The notes below the pieces were generated by a model that was given only the letters and a program-made list of their open reading frames with translations, was not told where the DNA came from and did not search any database. A DNA stretch of 64,000 nucleotides, taken from positions 1 through 64,000 of the forward strand of contig JAEURC010000006.1 in assembly GCA_016789025.1 (NCBI GenBank), given 5' to 3'. How positions within the stretch are numbered: the stretch's first letter is position 1; every line of letters begins with the position of its first letter. Below are positions 6,956-16,187 of the stretch, in pieces. Source of the stretch: Anaerolineales bacterium. GTDB taxonomy: Bacteria; Chloroflexota; Anaerolineae; Anaerolineales; Villigracilaceae. Position numbers and translations under genes: made by a program.

Positions 6956-8582
6956 ACTTCAATCCCCCCAACTGCTTCTTGATCTCCTTCTCCAATTCCT
7001 TGCTCTCGGCGAAGAGCGAATCAAGGTTACCTTTGAAGCCGTCCATTTTGGCGGCGAACTGTTTGGGCGTGAGGTCGGTGTATTCGATCTTCACGTCGAA
7101 GTATTGACCCGCGCTGAAGGAGTAGTTCTTGTCTTTGATCTGCTCGTAACTGACAACGACGGAAAAATCGTCCGAAGACTGATGCAGGTTGAACGTCGAG
7201 ATGATGCGCTTTTCTTCCTCCGCAGAAAGCAATGTCTTTTGATTCTTGCCATCCTTCACCGTCTCGCCCAGTTTGGAGGCGTCCATCAAAACGATATCGC
7301 CTTTGGTGTTGGCTTTATCCAAAAACAGGATCGAGACGTTCGTGCCTGTGGTGGCGAAGATGTTGCTGGGCATCGAAACCACGCCGCGCAACATGCGCGC
7401 TTCCACCAGTTTCTCGCGTATCTTTTTCTCGATGCCGCTTTGGGCGGTCAGGAAACCCGTCGGCACGACGATAGCCGCTTTGCCGTTGGGCGCGAGCGAG
7501 TGCATGATGTGCTGGATGAAGACCAGATAGATCGCCATCTTGTCTTTATCTTTGTTGGGAATTTTGGGAATGCCCGCAAAGAAGCGCTCGTGGTTGGCTT
7601 TGCTGTCGAGCGCCTCGCGGGTGGCGCTGAAATCCAATTTGAAGGGCGGGTTCGAGACGATGTAATCGAAGGTCTTGAGTTTGTTCCCGTCTTTGTGATA
7701 CGGCGCGAGCAGGGTATCGCCCTGAATGACGTTCTGGATGGAATGCACGAGATTGTTGAGGATCAAATTCAGGCGCAACATGCCGCTCGACTTTTGCGAA
7801 ATATCCTGCGAGTAAATGGTACAGCGGTCTTCGCCGATGGCGTGCGCCAGGTTCATCAACAGCGAGCCAGTGCCAGCGGCGGGGTCGTAGGCGGTCACGT
7901 TTTTCACGGGCTTGTCCACCAAAATTGACGCCATGATCGAAGCCACGGCGTGCGGCGTGTAATACTCGGCGTATTTTCCGCCGCCGTCCTTGTTGTAATC
8001 CTTGATGAGATATTCAAAGATGGTGGCGAAGAAATCGAACTTCTGCTCGAAGATGCCCTCAAAACTGAAGTTCACCAGCGGGTTGATCAACGCGCGGCAG
8101 AAGGCGTCGCGTTGTGAACTGTCGGTGATGTAGTTGCTCAACTCGTCGAACAGGATGATCTTCGCGCCCGTGCCCGTCTTGACCGAGAAAATATCCGTGT
8201 TGAAGATGGCGATGTCGCGCAGGGTGTCATCGAACAGCTTGGCGAACTCTTCGCGGTTCATATTGTTATACAAATAGGAGAGGAAGTGCTGACGCTTCAG
8301 CTTCGCACTCTCGGGGCTGAGTCGCAGCAGCAGCATTTCGTACTCGCTGTCAGAGAATCCACCTACCTCGCGCTCCCAATCCTTGCCCGCCTTCGACAGT
8401 TTTTTATCCGCCTGCTTCACCTCATAGCCGAACTTATCGTTCATGAACTTGTACAGGAACGTCTGCGTGATGATCTTGTACTCGTTGCCGTCGTTGCCGA
8501 GTCCATGGTTGGCGCACACGCTCTTGAGCGAGTCGATCAGTTGCTTGGTTTGGGAGGTGAAGTCTTGGGTTAGTAAAGCCAT
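6948..8582 (-). CDS. hsdM: Type I restriction-modification DNA methyltransferase HsdM
   Basis: 544 residues. The N-terminal HsdM helical domain is followed by an N6-adenine methyltransferase domain with the SAM motif DPAAGTG at 233-239 and the catalytic NPPF at 311-314. It would methylate adenine in the HsdS-defined site as an M2S complex and protect it from HsdR. An R1 repeat block of 333 bp separates it from hsdR, while hsdS follows with an 8-base overlap. No frameshift or missing motif is seen, so the system looks intact. Confidence 0.95.
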   Translation of the reverse strand: MALLTQDFTSQTKQLIDSLKSVCANHGLGNDGNEYKIITQTFLYKFMNDKFGYEVKQADKKLSKAGKDWEREVGGFSDSEYEMLLLRLSPESAKLKRQHFLSYLYNNMNREEFAKLFDDTLRDIAIFNTDIFSVKTGTGAKIILFDELSNYITDSSQRDAFCRALINPLVNFSFEGIFEQKFDFFATIFEYLIKDYNKDGGGKYAEYYTPHAVASIMASILVDKPVKNVTAYDPAAGTGSLLMNLAHAIGEDRCTIYSQDISQKSSGMLRLNLILNNLVHSIQNVIQGDTLLAPYHKDGNKLKTFDYIVSNPPFKLDFSATREALDSKANHERFFAGIPKIPNKDKDKMAIYLVFIQHIMHSLAPNGKAAIVVPTGFLTAQSGIEKKIREKLVEARMLRGVVSMPSNIFATTGTNVSILFLDKANTKGDIVLMDASKLGETVKDGKNQKTLLSAEEEKRIISTFNLHQSSDDFSVVVSYEQIKDKNYSFSAGQYFDVKIEYTDLTPKQFAAKMDGFKGNLDSLFAESKELEKEIKKQLGGLKYG

Positions 8583-8599
8583 TAATTCTCCAGTTTGTG
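8583..8599. other. Short leader before hsdM
   Basis: On the minus strand GGAGAATTA gives a ribosome binding site (GGAG) just before the hsdM start; the R1 block begins immediately upstream. Confidence 0.4.
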
Positions 8600-8695
8600 A
8601 GACCTGACAGGTCTCATCGTGACGATTTTTAATCGTAACGCTTGCGCGGACAATTATTCTTGTTAATCATGGTCCATCGGAGACCTGTCAGGTCT
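8600..8695. repeat. R1 unit 5
   Basis: 96 bp, same palindromic ends and orientation as units 0-4, immediately upstream of hsdM. Confidence 0.9.
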
Positions 8696-8708
8696 TAACT
8701 TTACCTAC

Positions 8709-8804
8709 AGACCTGACAGGTTTTATCGTGACGAGAGTCCGTCAGAACCTTAGCGCGGTCGGTGATTCTGGTTGATCGCGGTTCGTCGGAAACCTGTCAG
8801 GTCT
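8709..8804. repeat. R1 unit 6
   Basis: 96 bp; 13-base linker from unit 5. Confidence 0.9.
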
Positions 8805-8818
8805 TAATTCTACTTACC

Positions 8819-8914
8819 AGACCTGACAGGTCTCATCGTGGCTCGAGTCAATCATAACGCTTGCGCGGACATGGATTCGAGTCGGGGTTGATATCGTGAA
8901 GACCTGTCAGGTCT
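8819..8914. repeat. R1 unit 7
   Basis: 96 bp, ends one base before the hsdR stop codon. Units 5-7 fill the hsdR-hsdM gap and could form strong hairpins in the operon mRNA. Confidence 0.9.
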
Positions 8915-8915
8915 T

Positions 8916-11900
8916 TTAGTAGATTCCTTGATACTCATTAATATATTCCCTCACCAGCAGATTGTTGATAAACTTCGCCGAATCGGGCTCCAGCGGGATT
9001 TTGATTTTATCAAACGAACCCACCAGCAATTGCATCATCAAGCCTGAGAAAAAGCCGTCATTGTTCAGTAAATTTGTATTCAACAAAACCTTCTCATCCG
9101 TCTTCTGCTTGATGTCGAGTAGAACGTCCTGCACTTCGCTTTCGCGTTTGGAGATTTTGCCCTGTTCCATGATGCGCTTGTGCATACGGGCGTACTTGGC
9201 GTCGTTTTCGTATTTCGCCCGTAATAGATTGTTCTTGCGATTCAACTCCAACACTTTTTTATAGATCTTCTCCAACGCGCCGATGTTCTTCTTCATCTCG
9301 TCCTGCGAGATTTCATCGAGATTGCGATTGGCAAACAACCGTTTGAGTTCATCGTACAAATTTACGAACTGCGGGTCTCTTGGGTCGAAGTTCGTGTTGA
9401 ACGCTTCGCGGGTTTTGGCGAGCGTGTCGCGCAGTTGGTCGGCGATCACTAATTCTTCTTCCGAGCGCTTCCAGAACGTGAAGACCACATCCTCTAAAGC
9501 CACGTTCAACAGGTTGGTGGTGTCCACGTCGTTTTGCAGGGACTCTTTCAGGTTGAGCAGTTCAAGATACCGCGTGGTTTCATCCAACATTTGGCGCAGT
9601 TTGTTGAAATCCAATTTTTCCAGCAAATCGAAATGACCGAACAAGCGAATCAAGTTGTAAATGCTTTTGGCATTCTCCAGCGCCTTCTTGATCTCCAAAA
9701 CCGTCTGGCGGTCTTCGATCTTGCTGATCTCCTGCGAGAAGATTTCCGCATTGCTCAGGTCGTACAGGAACAGCCTGTCTTTGATCTCGCGGATATCCTG
9801 TTCGATCTCCTCGCGCGACTTGAACATATCGGAATAGTTCTGCATCTCATCGCCGAGTTCCTCCTGCAACTCGTCGAAATAGGCTTTGTTGGTCTTCTTG
9901 AATTGCTCCTGAATATCGGCAAAGTCCACCACGTAGCCGTAGCGGAATTTCTTGTATGGGCGGTTCACGCGGGTGAGGGTCTGTAAAAGGTTATGGTCTT
10001 TGACCAGACGGGCAAGATACAACTTCTTGAGGCGGGCGGAATCAAAGCCCGTCAACAGCATCTGGTAGACGAACAGCAGGTCAATCTTCCCTGCCTTGAA
10101 ATCTTCCACTTCCTGTTTGCGCTCATCCTTATCCCCGACATTGTGCAAAATAAGCGAAGCCGTGATTTTCTTTCCCTGCCTGTCGGTATATTCTCCGTAC
10201 AGCGGCGCAGGTTCCCTGATGGCTTTATAAGGCTCAACGGGTTCAATCACTTTCTGCTCAGGGTTGTATTTGTTGACGAAGATCTCGAACAACTTCTCCG
10301 CTTGCGCCGAGCTGTCGCAGACCACCATCCCGCCGACGGTGTGGTCGTTGAACACGCCTCTGCGGCTGTTGATGAAATCCTCCACGATGTAATCGAGCAT
10401 CGGCTCCACAAAGCGTTCGTGGGCGAAAACGTCTTTCCGTTCAAGGTCGCCCTGGCGAATTTGGATCTCCAACTCATCCAGCACCTTCTTCATCTGGAAG
10501 GCGTAGCCTGTCTCGATATCTTCACGGATCAGGCGCAGGGTGTACCCGTCCGCGATGGAGCGGTTGTAATAATATTTGTGGATGTACTTCCCGAAGATGT
10601 CGCGCGACCTCACATCGCCGACGATGAGCGGCGTGCCCGTCAAGCCGATCAGGATGGCGTTGCGGTCCGAACTGTAAAGGTTTGCCAGAAAACTGCCGTT
10701 TGGGTTGTAACTGCGATGCACCTCATCCAAAAAATACACGCGCTGGGTTTGCAGGTCGTAATCGGCTTCGCTCAACACATCGCTTTGATCCTGAAATTTT
10801 TGAATGTTGACGACGGTGATCTCGCGCTGTCCCTGTGTGTTGTGAATGGATTGGTGCGCCTTGAAATGTTTGAGCAAGTCTTCTTTTGAGTTGACGGTGT
10901 TTACCTTCAATCCGCGGCTGGAAAATTCGCGCGACGCCTGAATCATCAGGTCAAGCCGATCCACGATGAAATAGAATTTCGGTACAACGTTCTTGCGCTG
11001 GAAATAGTCCGTCAGGTATTGCACGCTATAAAACGAGAGCGCGGTCTTGCCGCTTCCCTGCGTATGCCAGATGATTCCCTTTTTGACGCCTTTGTCAATT
11101 GTCCGCTCGATGGCTTTCATCGCAAAGAACTGCGGATAACGCAGAATGTGCTTTTCGATCTGTCCCTGTTCATTCTGAACATAAGCAAAGGCGTAACGGA
11201 GCAATGTCGCCAATCTGTCTTTGCTGAACAACGAGGTCAGCATACGATTGGTTGGCGTGTTTGGGTCTTTGTTCGTTAGGAACTCAGGCGAATGTTTGAT
11301 GGAGGCAAGGTTGTTGTCTTTGAGAACAAAGTTCTCAATCGCCTCGTCTTCTGACTCCAACAATTTTTTGAGATCGAACTTTTCCTCTTCTCTGAAGTAG
11401 TTGAAATTCGCGTCGCCGTAGGAAGTTGTGGCGTAAAACGCTCCCTGAATGGGTTCGATGTCGCCATCGTCGTATTCCATGTTGTTCGAGAACACGAGAA
11501 TTTGCGAGATGTTGATGAACTTCCTGAACTTCTTGTTCTTGAAGCGGACGTTGATGCGCTCGCGCTCCGCCATAATCCCATCGCGATTGTTGGGCTTCTT
11601 CACTTCGATGAACGCCAGCGGCATTCCATTAATTAGCAGGGTGATATCGGGGCGAAATTCGTCGTCGCCGTTCTTGCAGGTCAACTCGGTGACGACGTGG
11701 AAAGAGTTGTTATCGAAATTCTTGAAGTCAATTAAGCGTGGCGAGGAAGTGGAAACCAGCATGTTGTAAAATGCCCGCCCCAAATCTTCGTTGTCTAATG
11801 CAAGGGAAACATCTTGTAAAACCCTGCTCGCGTCGCTTTCCTCCAGGTCGGGGTTGATACGCGTGATAGATTTGGTAAATATGTCCGTGAAAATATTTGT

Positions 11901-12005
11901 TTCCAAATCCCATGCTGTCTTGGATAGCGATAAATACTCAAACCCAAGTCTGGAGAGATGAAGGATGGCGGGGATTTTTACTCGAGTGTTTTCGTTGAAG
12001 CTCAT
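8916..12005 (-). CDS. hsdR: Type I restriction endonuclease subunit HsdR
   Basis: 1029 residues, full length for an EcoR124-like HsdR. The N-terminal nuclease has D120 (FRPDITLLI) and E134-V-K136 (AFIEVKKP). The SF2 translocase motor has Walker A HTQGSGKT at 314-321, DEVH at 427-430 and GLTGTP shortly after. A coiled, charged C-terminal region follows that typically docks on the methyltransferase. The enzyme would pump DNA with ATP and cut unmodified DNA at a distance. It is first in the minus-strand operon, ahead of the repeat block and hsdM/hsdS. All catalytic motifs are present. Confidence 0.95.
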   Translation of the reverse strand: MSFNENTRVKIPAILHLSRLGFEYLSLSKTAWDLETNIFTDIFTKSITRINPDLEESDASRVLQDVSLALDNEDLGRAFYNMLVSTSSPRLIDFKNFDNNSFHVVTELTCKNGDDEFRPDITLLINGMPLAFIEVKKPNNRDGIMAERERINVRFKNKKFRKFINISQILVFSNNMEYDDGDIEPIQGAFYATTSYGDANFNYFREEEKFDLKKLLESEDEAIENFVLKDNNLASIKHSPEFLTNKDPNTPTNRMLTSLFSKDRLATLLRYAFAYVQNEQGQIEKHILRYPQFFAMKAIERTIDKGVKKGIIWHTQGSGKTALSFYSVQYLTDYFQRKNVVPKFYFIVDRLDLMIQASREFSSRGLKVNTVNSKEDLLKHFKAHQSIHNTQGQREITVVNIQKFQDQSDVLSEADYDLQTQRVYFLDEVHRSYNPNGSFLANLYSSDRNAILIGLTGTPLIVGDVRSRDIFGKYIHKYYYNRSIADGYTLRLIREDIETGYAFQMKKVLDELEIQIRQGDLERKDVFAHERFVEPMLDYIVEDFINSRRGVFNDHTVGGMVVCDSSAQAEKLFEIFVNKYNPEQKVIEPVEPYKAIREPAPLYGEYTDRQGKKITASLILHNVGDKDERKQEVEDFKAGKIDLLFVYQMLLTGFDSARLKKLYLARLVKDHNLLQTLTRVNRPYKKFRYGYVVDFADIQEQFKKTNKAYFDELQEELGDEMQNYSDMFKSREEIEQDIREIKDRLFLYDLSNAEIFSQEISKIEDRQTVLEIKKALENAKSIYNLIRLFGHFDLLEKLDFNKLRQMLDETTRYLELLNLKESLQNDVDTTNLLNVALEDVVFTFWKRSEEELVIADQLRDTLAKTREAFNTNFDPRDPQFVNLYDELKRLFANRNLDEISQDEMKKNIGALEKIYKKVLELNRKNNLLRAKYENDAKYARMHKRIMEQGKISKRESEVQDVLLDIKQKTDEKVLLNTNLLNNDGFFSGLMMQLLVGSFDKIKIPLEPDSAKFINNLLVREYINEYQGIY

Positions 12006-12100
12006 GTGTTATACCGTCAACAATGCTCGTTTTCTGTTTTGCGGTTCAACTTAAGTGTAGCATAAAACTAAAGACGTCCCCGCGTGAGGCGATGCTGATT

Positions 12101-12139
12101 CCAAAAACAAACCTCCGAAGGACAAAGTCCCTCGGAGGT
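12101..12139 (-). terminator. Intrinsic terminator after glnA
   Basis: ACCTCCGA (12111-12118) pairs with TCGGAGGT (12132-12139); read on the minus strand the hairpin is followed by TTTGTTTTTGG. It closes the glnA transcript before hsdR. Confidence 0.75.
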
Positions 12140-12217
12140 CAGTCTCTAATCTCCAGTCTCTAGTCTCTGGTCTCGATACGCTCGCAAACCCCGCTCGCTA
12201 CTCGACCAGCGAATTAC
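12140..12217. repeat. Phrase repeat plus CTCGATACG-type repeat
   Basis: Tandem words of the AGTCTCTAGTCTC type (12140-12174) run into CTCGATACG...CTACTCGACCAGCG. A 14-base stretch at 12151 also occurs inside recJ at about 27627. Confidence 0.6.
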
Positions 12218-12239
12218 CAATTACTATTTACTCGTTCTC

Positions 12240-13580
12240 CTACGCCGTCTCCAAATACCTCTCGATCTCGTAATCCGAAACACGCAAGCGGAAGTCGTCC
12301 CATTCCGCCCATTTGGCGCGCGAGAACGCTTCATACGCCGATTCGCCCAGCGCGGACTTGATGACTTCATCGTTCTCGAGTTCGGTCAAGGCTTCGGCGA
12401 GCGAGCCTGGCAATTCCGTCACGCCGAGTTTGGCGCGGTCTGCTTTATCGAGGTGATACAAGTTGATGTTGTTGAGCGGCTTCGGCGCGGTCATGTTCTT
12501 TTCGATTCCGTCCAAAGCGGCGGCGAGCATGACCGAGAACGCCAAATACGGATTCGCAGATGGATCAGGGAAGCGCAATTCGGCACGCACGGCTTTGTCG
12601 CGACCTTCGGTGTAGCGCGGGATGCGGATCAACGCCGAACGATTTTGTTGCGCCCAACCGATATACACAGGCGCTTCATAACCAGGAACCAAACGCTTGT
12701 ACGAGTTAACTGTCGGCGCGACGATGGCGGCTAATGCGCGGGCGTGTGCCAACTGTCCAGCGATGAATGAATACGCAAGTTTGGAAAGACGCGCCTCGTC
12801 ATTTTTGTCGAAGAACAAGTTTGTGCCAGTCTTGTTATCGAACAGACTCTGATGACAGTGCATCCCCGAGCCGTTGATTCCAAAAACTGGCTTGGGCATG
12901 AACGATGCGGTGAGTCCGTGTTGCGCGGCGATGGCTTTCACGGTGTATTTCAACGTCAACACATTGTCGGCGGTCTTGAGCGCGTCGGCAAAGCGGAAAT
13001 CAATTTCGTGTTGACCGAGCGCAACCTCGTGATGACCGACTTCCACATCGAGTCCCATCGCGTCGAGCGCGCTCATCAACGCAGTGCGAACGACAACTGC
13101 TTCGTCGAATGACGAGAAGTCGAAGTATCCGCCCGCGTCATGCGGAACGGGATGAACGCCGTGTCCGTTCGTGCCTTTGAAGAGGAAGAACTCAGGTTCG
13201 GGTCCGAGATTGAACGTCCAACCTTTTTCTTCGATGCGCTTTAACTGTCGCTTCAATGTGCCGCGCGGATCGCCCTCGAATGGGTCGCCGTTCGGCATGT
13301 GGATATCGCAGAACACACGCGCGCGTTTTGAGTCCGCCGCAGACCATGGCAACACCGCGTATGTGTTGGGATCAATCAGCAAACGCATGTCGCTTTCTTG
13401 AATCCGCGCGAATCCCTCCACCGAAGACCCGTCGAACCATGCGCCGTCTTTCAATACATCTTCCAGATGCCGCGCGGGCATGTCCACGCTTTTTACCGCG
13501 CCCGTCACATCTGAGAATTGTAACGAAAGAAACTTTACACCATCTTCTTTTACTTTCTTGATTAAATCTTTGCCGTCCAT
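12240..13580 (-). CDS. glnA: Type I glutamine synthetase
   Basis: 446 residues, GSI-alpha length. Conserved elements are the N-terminal beta-grasp with DGSSVEGFA near residue 50, the metal and substrate segment GHHEVALGQHEIDFR near 180, an HCHQSL motif near 240 and the arginine-rich RIPRYTEGRD. The C-terminal tyrosine loop that is adenylylated in GSI-beta enzymes (DLPPE context) is absent, so control is probably by feedback and transcription rather than adenylylation. It makes glutamine from glutamate, ammonia and ATP in the cytosol and stands alone between repeats, with a clear downstream terminator. Confidence 0.95.
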   Translation of the reverse strand: MDGKDLIKKVKEDGVKFLSLQFSDVTGAVKSVDMPARHLEDVLKDGAWFDGSSVEGFARIQESDMRLLIDPNTYAVLPWSAADSKRARVFCDIHMPNGDPFEGDPRGTLKRQLKRIEEKGWTFNLGPEPEFFLFKGTNGHGVHPVPHDAGGYFDFSSFDEAVVVRTALMSALDAMGLDVEVGHHEVALGQHEIDFRFADALKTADNVLTLKYTVKAIAAQHGLTASFMPKPVFGINGSGMHCHQSLFDNKTGTNLFFDKNDEARLSKLAYSFIAGQLAHARALAAIVAPTVNSYKRLVPGYEAPVYIGWAQQNRSALIRIPRYTEGRDKAVRAELRFPDPSANPYLAFSVMLAAALDGIEKNMTAPKPLNNINLYHLDKADRAKLGVTELPGSLAEALTELENDEVIKSALGESAYEAFSRAKWAEWDDFRLRVSDYEIERYLETA

Positions 13581-13597
13581 TTTTTCTCCTTGTGTCT

Positions 13598-13765
13598 AAT
13601 GTCGTTGCGAGGCGAAGCCGAAGCAATCTCCTCGTTATTAAATCTTTACTTGACGTAAAAATAATTTATGTGTCACCCTGAGGGAGCGTTCTTCAGCGAC
13701 CGAAGGGTCTCGCTTGTTGATGTGGAGATGCTTCGCTCCGCTCAGCATGACACGTCATTTGACAG
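13598..13765. repeat. Two intergenic repeat families
   Basis: 13600-13632 carries the GTCGTTGCGAG...GAAGCAATCTC words; 13670-13752 is a TGTCACCCTGAG...CTCAGCATGACA inverted repeat. No gene seen. Confidence 0.65.
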
Positions 13766-13774
13766 ATAAAATTA

Positions 13775-14701
13775 TTATTCTCCGCTCGACGCGGACTGCA
13801 ACGGTTCTGTCTTGACCTTGACCTGCCTCGCCCAATTGATGAATATCACCGACCCGATGATGATCCCCGCCGCGGCGAGGGTGCGCGGAGTGATCGGCTC
13901 ACTGGCAAGCCATGCTCCCAGCAACACCGCTACAAGCGGATTCACATACGCGTACGTTGCCACGAGCGAGATCGGCGCGTTCTGCAACAGCCAAATGTAC
14001 GCCACGAATCCGATCATGGAACCGAATGTGATGAGATAGATCAAGCCCCACCATGATCGCGTTGAAACTTGCGCGACATTGAATGTGTTCCATTCGCCGA
14101 GCAAGAGACTCACGATAAATATCGGCACGCTCCCCGCCAACATTTCCGCGCCTGTCGTCATCAACGCGGACTTGGGTACGTCTGCGCTTCGGCTGTAAAT
14201 GGAGCCTGACGCCCACAAGAATGAAGCGATAAGCACGGCAATCGTCCCAATCGTATCGAATTGCAATTTGCCCGTTGATTCCGACGGACCCACCAGCAGA
14301 TAAATACCACTAAAGCCAATGATCAACCCAACAATAGTTAACCACGTCGGTTTGACTCCGCCTGGGCGCAACGCTTCGATTAGCACCAGCCACAGCGGAG
14401 TCGTCCCGACGATCAACGCCGCCACGCCAGACGCGATCCGCTGTTCCGCGAACGAGACGAGTCCATTGCCGCCGAGCAATAATAATGTGCCGATGATCGC
14501 CACCGATTTCCATTGTACGCGCGTGGGCATTTCATCTCCCGCCGCGCGTCGCCAAAGGACGAGGATCAAGCCCGAAATGAGGAAGCGCAGTCCCGCGTGC
14601 AAGAACGGCGGAATCGTTTCCACTGCGAATCGAATCGCAAGATAAGTTGAACCCCACACAATGTACAACGCGATCAATGCTATCCAAATTTTTGTCTTCA
14701 T
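13775..14701 (-). CDS. EamA/DMT-family transporter (YedA-like)
   Basis: 308 residues forming about ten hydrophobic helices in two EamA repeats. The start IWIALIALYIVWGSTYLAIRF and the GLRFLISG segment are typical of YedA-type drug/metabolite exporters. The substrate is unknown; relatives export amino acids or aromatic compounds. It lies between two repeat-rich spacers and no operon partner is evident. Confidence 0.85.
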   Translation of the reverse strand: MKTKIWIALIALYIVWGSTYLAIRFAVETIPPFLHAGLRFLISGLILVLWRRAAGDEMPTRVQWKSVAIIGTLLLLGGNGLVSFAEQRIASGVAALIVGTTPLWLVLIEALRPGGVKPTWLTIVGLIIGFSGIYLLVGPSESTGKLQFDTIGTIAVLIASFLWASGSIYSRSADVPKSALMTTGAEMLAGSVPIFIVSLLLGEWNTFNVAQVSTRSWWGLIYLITFGSMIGFVAYIWLLQNAPISLVATYAYVNPLVAVLLGAWLASEPITPRTLAAAGIIIGSVIFINWARQVKVKTEPLQSASSGE

Positions 14702-14715
14702 TTATCTCCATAAAA

Positions 14716-14807
14716 TTATGTCGTTGCGAGGAGGGCTTTAGCCCGACGAAGCAATCTCCGTGATCGGGTTGGATGTTACTTCGCCCTCGCCCTTCGACTG
14801 CGCTCGC
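14716..14807. repeat. GTCGTTGCGAG repeat and TATCGGCTCG repeat
   Basis: 14716-14760 repeats the words at 1968; 14787-14830 is the reverse complement of the repeat at 45719-45770 and runs into the 3' end of the adjacent gene. Confidence 0.6.
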
Positions 14808-15668
14808 CTATCGGCTCGCTCCGCTCAGGGCGGACTCATACGCCAACAACGCCTTCTTCCTCAACGATCCATACCGATACTGCCCAAACTCGCCAGCCTT
14901 GCGAATCACTCGATGACAGGGAATCAACACCGCGATCGGGTTGTGTCCAACGGCTGTGCCGACGGCTCGCATCGCGCTCGGCTTTCCAATTCGCGAAGCG
15001 ATCCCTCCGTAGGTAGACACCGTCCCCGCAGGGATTTGCAACAGCGCCTCCCACACTTTCAACTGGAAGTTCGTGCCGCGCAGGTGCAACGTCAGCGGTT
15101 TGATTCGGGTGTTGAAGCGCAAGTCGAAGATCGGGGCGACCAATTCGGCGGTGGCTCGATAATCTTCGATCATCTTCGCTTCCTTCCAATCGCTCACGAG
15201 GTTATCGATCGCTTCGCCTTCGCTTCCCTGCACGAAGCCGAGGTGGCAAATTCCGCGTTCGGTGAGTCCGATCAAACATTTGCCGAAGGGCGTGAGGTGG
15301 ATCCCGTATCGAATGGTCACGCCTTCGCCTTTGGATTTGTACTCGCCTGGCGACATCGCCTCCGTATTGACAAAAAGATCATGGAGGCGACCCAGGCTCG
15401 ACAGTCCGACTTGATGCGTGGTGTCGAGTAGATTCTCCGACTTGTCGAGCAGATCCTTCGCGCTTTCTTTCGTCACGAATTGCAAGAAGCGTTTCGGGCT
15501 GACTCCCGCCCAACGTGTGAAGAGTCGCTGAAAGTGATATTCGCTGAGCCCAACATTCGCCGCGACCTCGTCGAGGTTTGGCTGGTCTTTGAAATGATTT
15601 TCAAGGTACAGGATCGCCTGCTCGATGCGCAGGTAATCTTCGGACGATTGTTTGAAATCGGTGTTCAT
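14808..15668 (-). CDS. Ada-like AraC-HTH / methylated-DNA-cysteine methyltransferase
   Basis: 286 residues from the ATG at 15668, chosen because AGGAGAACC sits just upstream. Residues about 1-110 form an AraC-type HTH (NVGLSEYHFQRLFTRWAGVSP). The C-terminal half is an O6-alkylguanine-DNA alkyltransferase with the catalytic IPCHRVI. The N-terminal zinc methyl-phosphotriester sensor of E. coli Ada is missing, so self-activation by that route is not expected. It probably removes O6-methyl groups suicidally and may regulate genes. The 3' end overlaps an intergenic repeat (residues ALSGASR), so the tail is probably repeat-derived. Confidence 0.88.
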   Translation of the reverse strand: MNTDFKQSSEDYLRIEQAILYLENHFKDQPNLDEVAANVGLSEYHFQRLFTRWAGVSPKRFLQFVTKESAKDLLDKSENLLDTTHQVGLSSLGRLHDLFVNTEAMSPGEYKSKGEGVTIRYGIHLTPFGKCLIGLTERGICHLGFVQGSEGEAIDNLVSDWKEAKMIEDYRATAELVAPIFDLRFNTRIKPLTLHLRGTNFQLKVWEALLQIPAGTVSTYGGIASRIGKPSAMRAVGTAVGHNPIAVLIPCHRVIRKAGEFGQYRYGSLRKKALLAYESALSGASR

Positions 15669-15747
15669 AGGTTCTCCTTTTGATTGTATTCTATGAACAT
15701 CGCCAACTTCTGCCGACCCGATTCTTGCTGAGTTCATTCCTAATTCG

Positions 15748-15797
15748 GTGGTTGAGTAGGGCGAGTGCTTCTCTCGCCCGTATCGAAACCAGCGTTT
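15748..15797. repeat. GGTGGTTGAGTAG...GTATCGAAACC repeat
   Basis: Imperfect inverted repeat of the family also at 12175-12215 and 63652-63790. Confidence 0.6.
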
Positions 15798-15802
15798 CGG
15801 GT

Positions 15803-15836
15803 AAAAACAAAACAGGCATGCGCGGGCATGCCTGTT
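15803..15836 (-). terminator. Intrinsic terminator of the minus-strand RNA unit
   Basis: An 11-bp perfect stem, AACAGGCATGC (15811-15821) with GCATGCCTGTT (15826-15836), loop GCGG. On the minus strand it is followed by TTGTTTTTAC. It ends the transcript begun near 16181. Confidence 0.85.
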
Positions 15837-16181
15837 AACGACTCAGCATTAAAAAAGACAGCCCTTCCAAACACGAACAGATGGAATCCACCTGTATCAC
15901 TTGCGCTTCCCTTGTCCCAAACATTACTGTCTGGTTTTCGGCGAGCGACAGAGTTTTTTTAAACTCGTCACTCCTTGCGCTTGTTTCGGAAGGGAGAAAG
16001 AAGTTTGTGACAAACTTCAGAGGCATCCGCTGATCGATCCGATTTTTGGACCCCGCCCCTGGTCCGTAGCATCCCGTTCGCACGGGAGAACCTCCACCTC
16101 GTGATCTCGGTTGGACAAATTGACAATTTGTCCAACAAAAGACCCAGCCGCTAAATCTCCGAATATTCAATTGTTAATGGC
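15803..16181 (-). ncRNA. Candidate structured non-coding RNA, ~380 nt, unassigned
   Basis: Bounded by a good promoter (16188-16215) and an intrinsic terminator. The minus strand is dense in hairpins: TTGGACAAATTG/CAATTTGTCCAA; TCCCGT-GCGA-ACGGGA with a GNRA loop; GGACC/GGGTCC; AAGTTTG/CAAACTT; and GAGTGAC-GAGTTT paired with AAACTC-T-GTCGCTC, which has a U-G wobble. A 111-codon frame crosses it but lacks a ribosome binding site and any recognisable family. I looked for tmRNA, RNase P and SRP signatures and did not find them. Class unknown. Confidence 0.5.
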
Positions 16182-16187
16182 GGCGAT

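Noticed and set aside
7104..7928. 274-codon frame opposite hsdM
   Set aside because: Shadow of hsdM, which has full methyltransferase motifs.
9993..10889. 298-codon frame opposite hsdR
   Set aside because: Shadow of hsdR, which has intact nuclease and motor motifs.
15835..16170. 111-codon minus-strand frame
   Set aside because: No ribosome binding site or family; hairpins suggest RNA. It also runs into the terminator.
15803..16181. tmRNA, RNase P RNA or SRP RNA
   Set aside because: The GAUUCGAC and T-loop features of tmRNA, the GAGGAAAGUC and ACAGAA blocks of RNase P, and the SRP tetraloop region were not found.
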